This document shows positions 63,165 through 64,000 of a DNA stretch of 64,000 nt, piece after piece (positions within the stretch are counted from its first letter, which is position 1; every line of letters starts with the position of its first letter). The notes below the pieces were generated by a model that ran no database searches, had not been told where the DNA came from, and was given only the letters and a program-made list of their open reading frames with translations. Position numbers and translations under genes: made by a program. The DNA comes from Alphaproteobacteria bacterium (GTDB lineage: Bacteria > Pseudomonadota > Alphaproteobacteria > UBA8366): positions 62,001 to 126,000 of the forward strand of contig JAJFJD010000046.1 in NCBI GenBank assembly GCA_021774335.1. Direction: 5' to 3'.

Positions 63165-64000
63165 CTAGCTGCGGCGCAATCCGGAGCGTACGCCGACGAA
63201 CCGGCCGGCCAGGGCGGCCAGCAGCGTTACCATCATGAAGACCGCCGCGCCGAGAAAGATCCAATCGGGCCGCCCGCCGTCCATGAACAGGCCGAACATC
63301 AGGGGGGCGATACTGGCGCCGACGCTCATCCCGACGGAGAGGAAGCCGAACACCTTGCCCATTTCGCCGGGCGGTGTAATCGCCCGCACCATCATGTCAC
63401 GGGCCGGCTGAACGTTACCGAAGGCCAGGCCGGACAGGCAGAGCACGGCGATCAACGCGGCCGGCGGTAGGTCGAAGAAGGCCGGCATCAGGATCGAAAC
63501 CGCGGCAATCAGCAGGGCGCAGCTTGCGACAAGATCGTGACGGCCGATCCGATCCGCAAGGAACCCGCCGAGCAAAACACCGAAGGAACTGGCGAACAGA
63601 AAGCCGGTCAGGGCGATATTGGCGATCGCATAAGGGGTGTCGTGCAATTCCATCAGCCCGTTGATGGTGAAGGCGAAAATTCCGCTCGTGGTGAAGGTGA
63701 TCGCGCAGAACAGACCGAAGAAGACCAACATCGCCGGCGTGAGCAGGAGCGACCACCCCTGGCGGACGGCCCGCTCGACCGGATGTTGCGGCGGCGGCGT
63801 CCCCTTGCCCGGCGCGGCACGGTCCAAAACGTCGCTGTTGAGCGCCATCACCGCCAGAGTGACCAGCCCCGCGCCGCCTGCGACCAGCAGGGCCGTGCGC
63901 CAGCCCCAGAAGGCGGCCATTCCGCCCATCGCCAGAGGCGCTATGCTGCCGCCCAAGAATCCGGAAAACGTATGCAGGCCAAAAGCGCGGCCGACCCGTT
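63165..64000 (-). CDS. MFS transporter, 5' end cut by window edge
   Basis: C-terminal two thirds of a 12-helix major facilitator; the frame stays open to the right edge (GRAFGLHTFSGFLGGSIAPLAMGGM precedes the first internal Met). Visible are the second-half loop GGFLADRIGRHDLVAS and helices LLLTPAMLVFFGLFCAITFTTSGIFAF and VFGFLSVGMSVGASIAPLMFGLF. Substrate unknown. It lies upstream of the MaoC-like gene on the same strand, but the MaoC promoter separates them. Confidence 0.85.
   Translation of the reverse strand, partial: RVGRAFGLHTFSGFLGGSIAPLAMGGMAAFWGWRTALLVAGGAGLVTLAVMALNSDVLDRAAPGKGTPPPQHPVERAVRQGWSLLLTPAMLVFFGLFCAITFTTSGIFAFTINGLMELHDTPYAIANIALTGFLFASSFGVLLGGFLADRIGRHDLVASCALLIAAVSILMPAFFDLPPAALIAVLCLSGLAFGNVQPARDMMVRAITPPGEMGKVFGFLSVGMSVGASIAPLMFGLFMDGGRPDWIFLGAAVFMMVTLLAALAGRFVGVRSGLRRS

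Overview
The window is a GC-rich stretch of an alphaproteobacterial chromosome, probably Rhodospirillales-like. The signs are a Usg-family protein, a class I (archaeal-type) lysyl-tRNA synthetase, a DUF3035 lipoprotein, a two-subunit 2-oxoglutarate:ferredoxin oxidoreductase, heterotetrameric sarcosine oxidase genes, and the order ribF-ileS-lspA-DUF3035-M16-M16-pgi-mutL. I saw no rRNA, tRNA, IS element, CRISPR array or prophage. Coding density is high, and many neighbours are coupled by ATGA or GTGA overlaps.

Layout. 1-11 kb: pyrD (cut by the left edge) with a DUF952 gene; an amidase / M81 metallopeptidase / cytoplasmic gamma-glutamyltransferase-like operon that looks catabolic; a solitary LexA-like (HTH + S24) repressor with a three-site operator; lysS; an MFS/ArsR divergent pair; a VOC protein. 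11-21 kb: an RND efflux pair, a DinG-like Fe-S helicase, a TerB-like protein, a GNAT, an acetolactate-synthase-like ThDP enzyme and a MarR regulator. 22-29 kb: usg, an adrenodoxin-reductase-like ferredoxin-NADP+ reductase, korA-korB, heme A synthase, an M20-type amidohydrolase and a secreted cupredoxin-like protein. Ferredoxin reduced by KorAB could be re-oxidised by the adjacent reductase.

30-36 kb: soxBDAG, followed by a non-coding block holding a strong candidate small RNA: promoter, two perfect hairpins, a TTTCCTCCCT core and a rho-independent terminator. It resembles the alphaproteobacterial suhB/MmgR (alpha-r8) class. 36-46 kb: an envelope operon (msbA, a DUF374 acyltransferase, waaA, lpxK), then an M23 peptidase, xseA, purD and a two-domain thioredoxin-fold protein. 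46-49 kb: a minus-strand run ArsR-SRPBCC-MoaD-like-Asp-box propeller-tadA, with an ArsR-type operator at its head.

49-64 kb: an RluB/RsuA-family pseudouridine synthase and rsmD on the plus strand, then a long minus-strand cluster (ribF, ileS, lspA, DUF3035, two M16 proteases, pgi, mutL, MFS). A MaoC/PhaJ-like hydratase follows, whose -10 box is flanked by two TGC-N3-GCA palindromes, and an MFS gene is cut by the right edge. The most interesting non-ordinary items are the candidate sRNA, the possible PhaR-type operators, the triple operator of the S24 repressor, a SoxD variant lacking two zinc ligands, and the MoaD-like/propeller pair.
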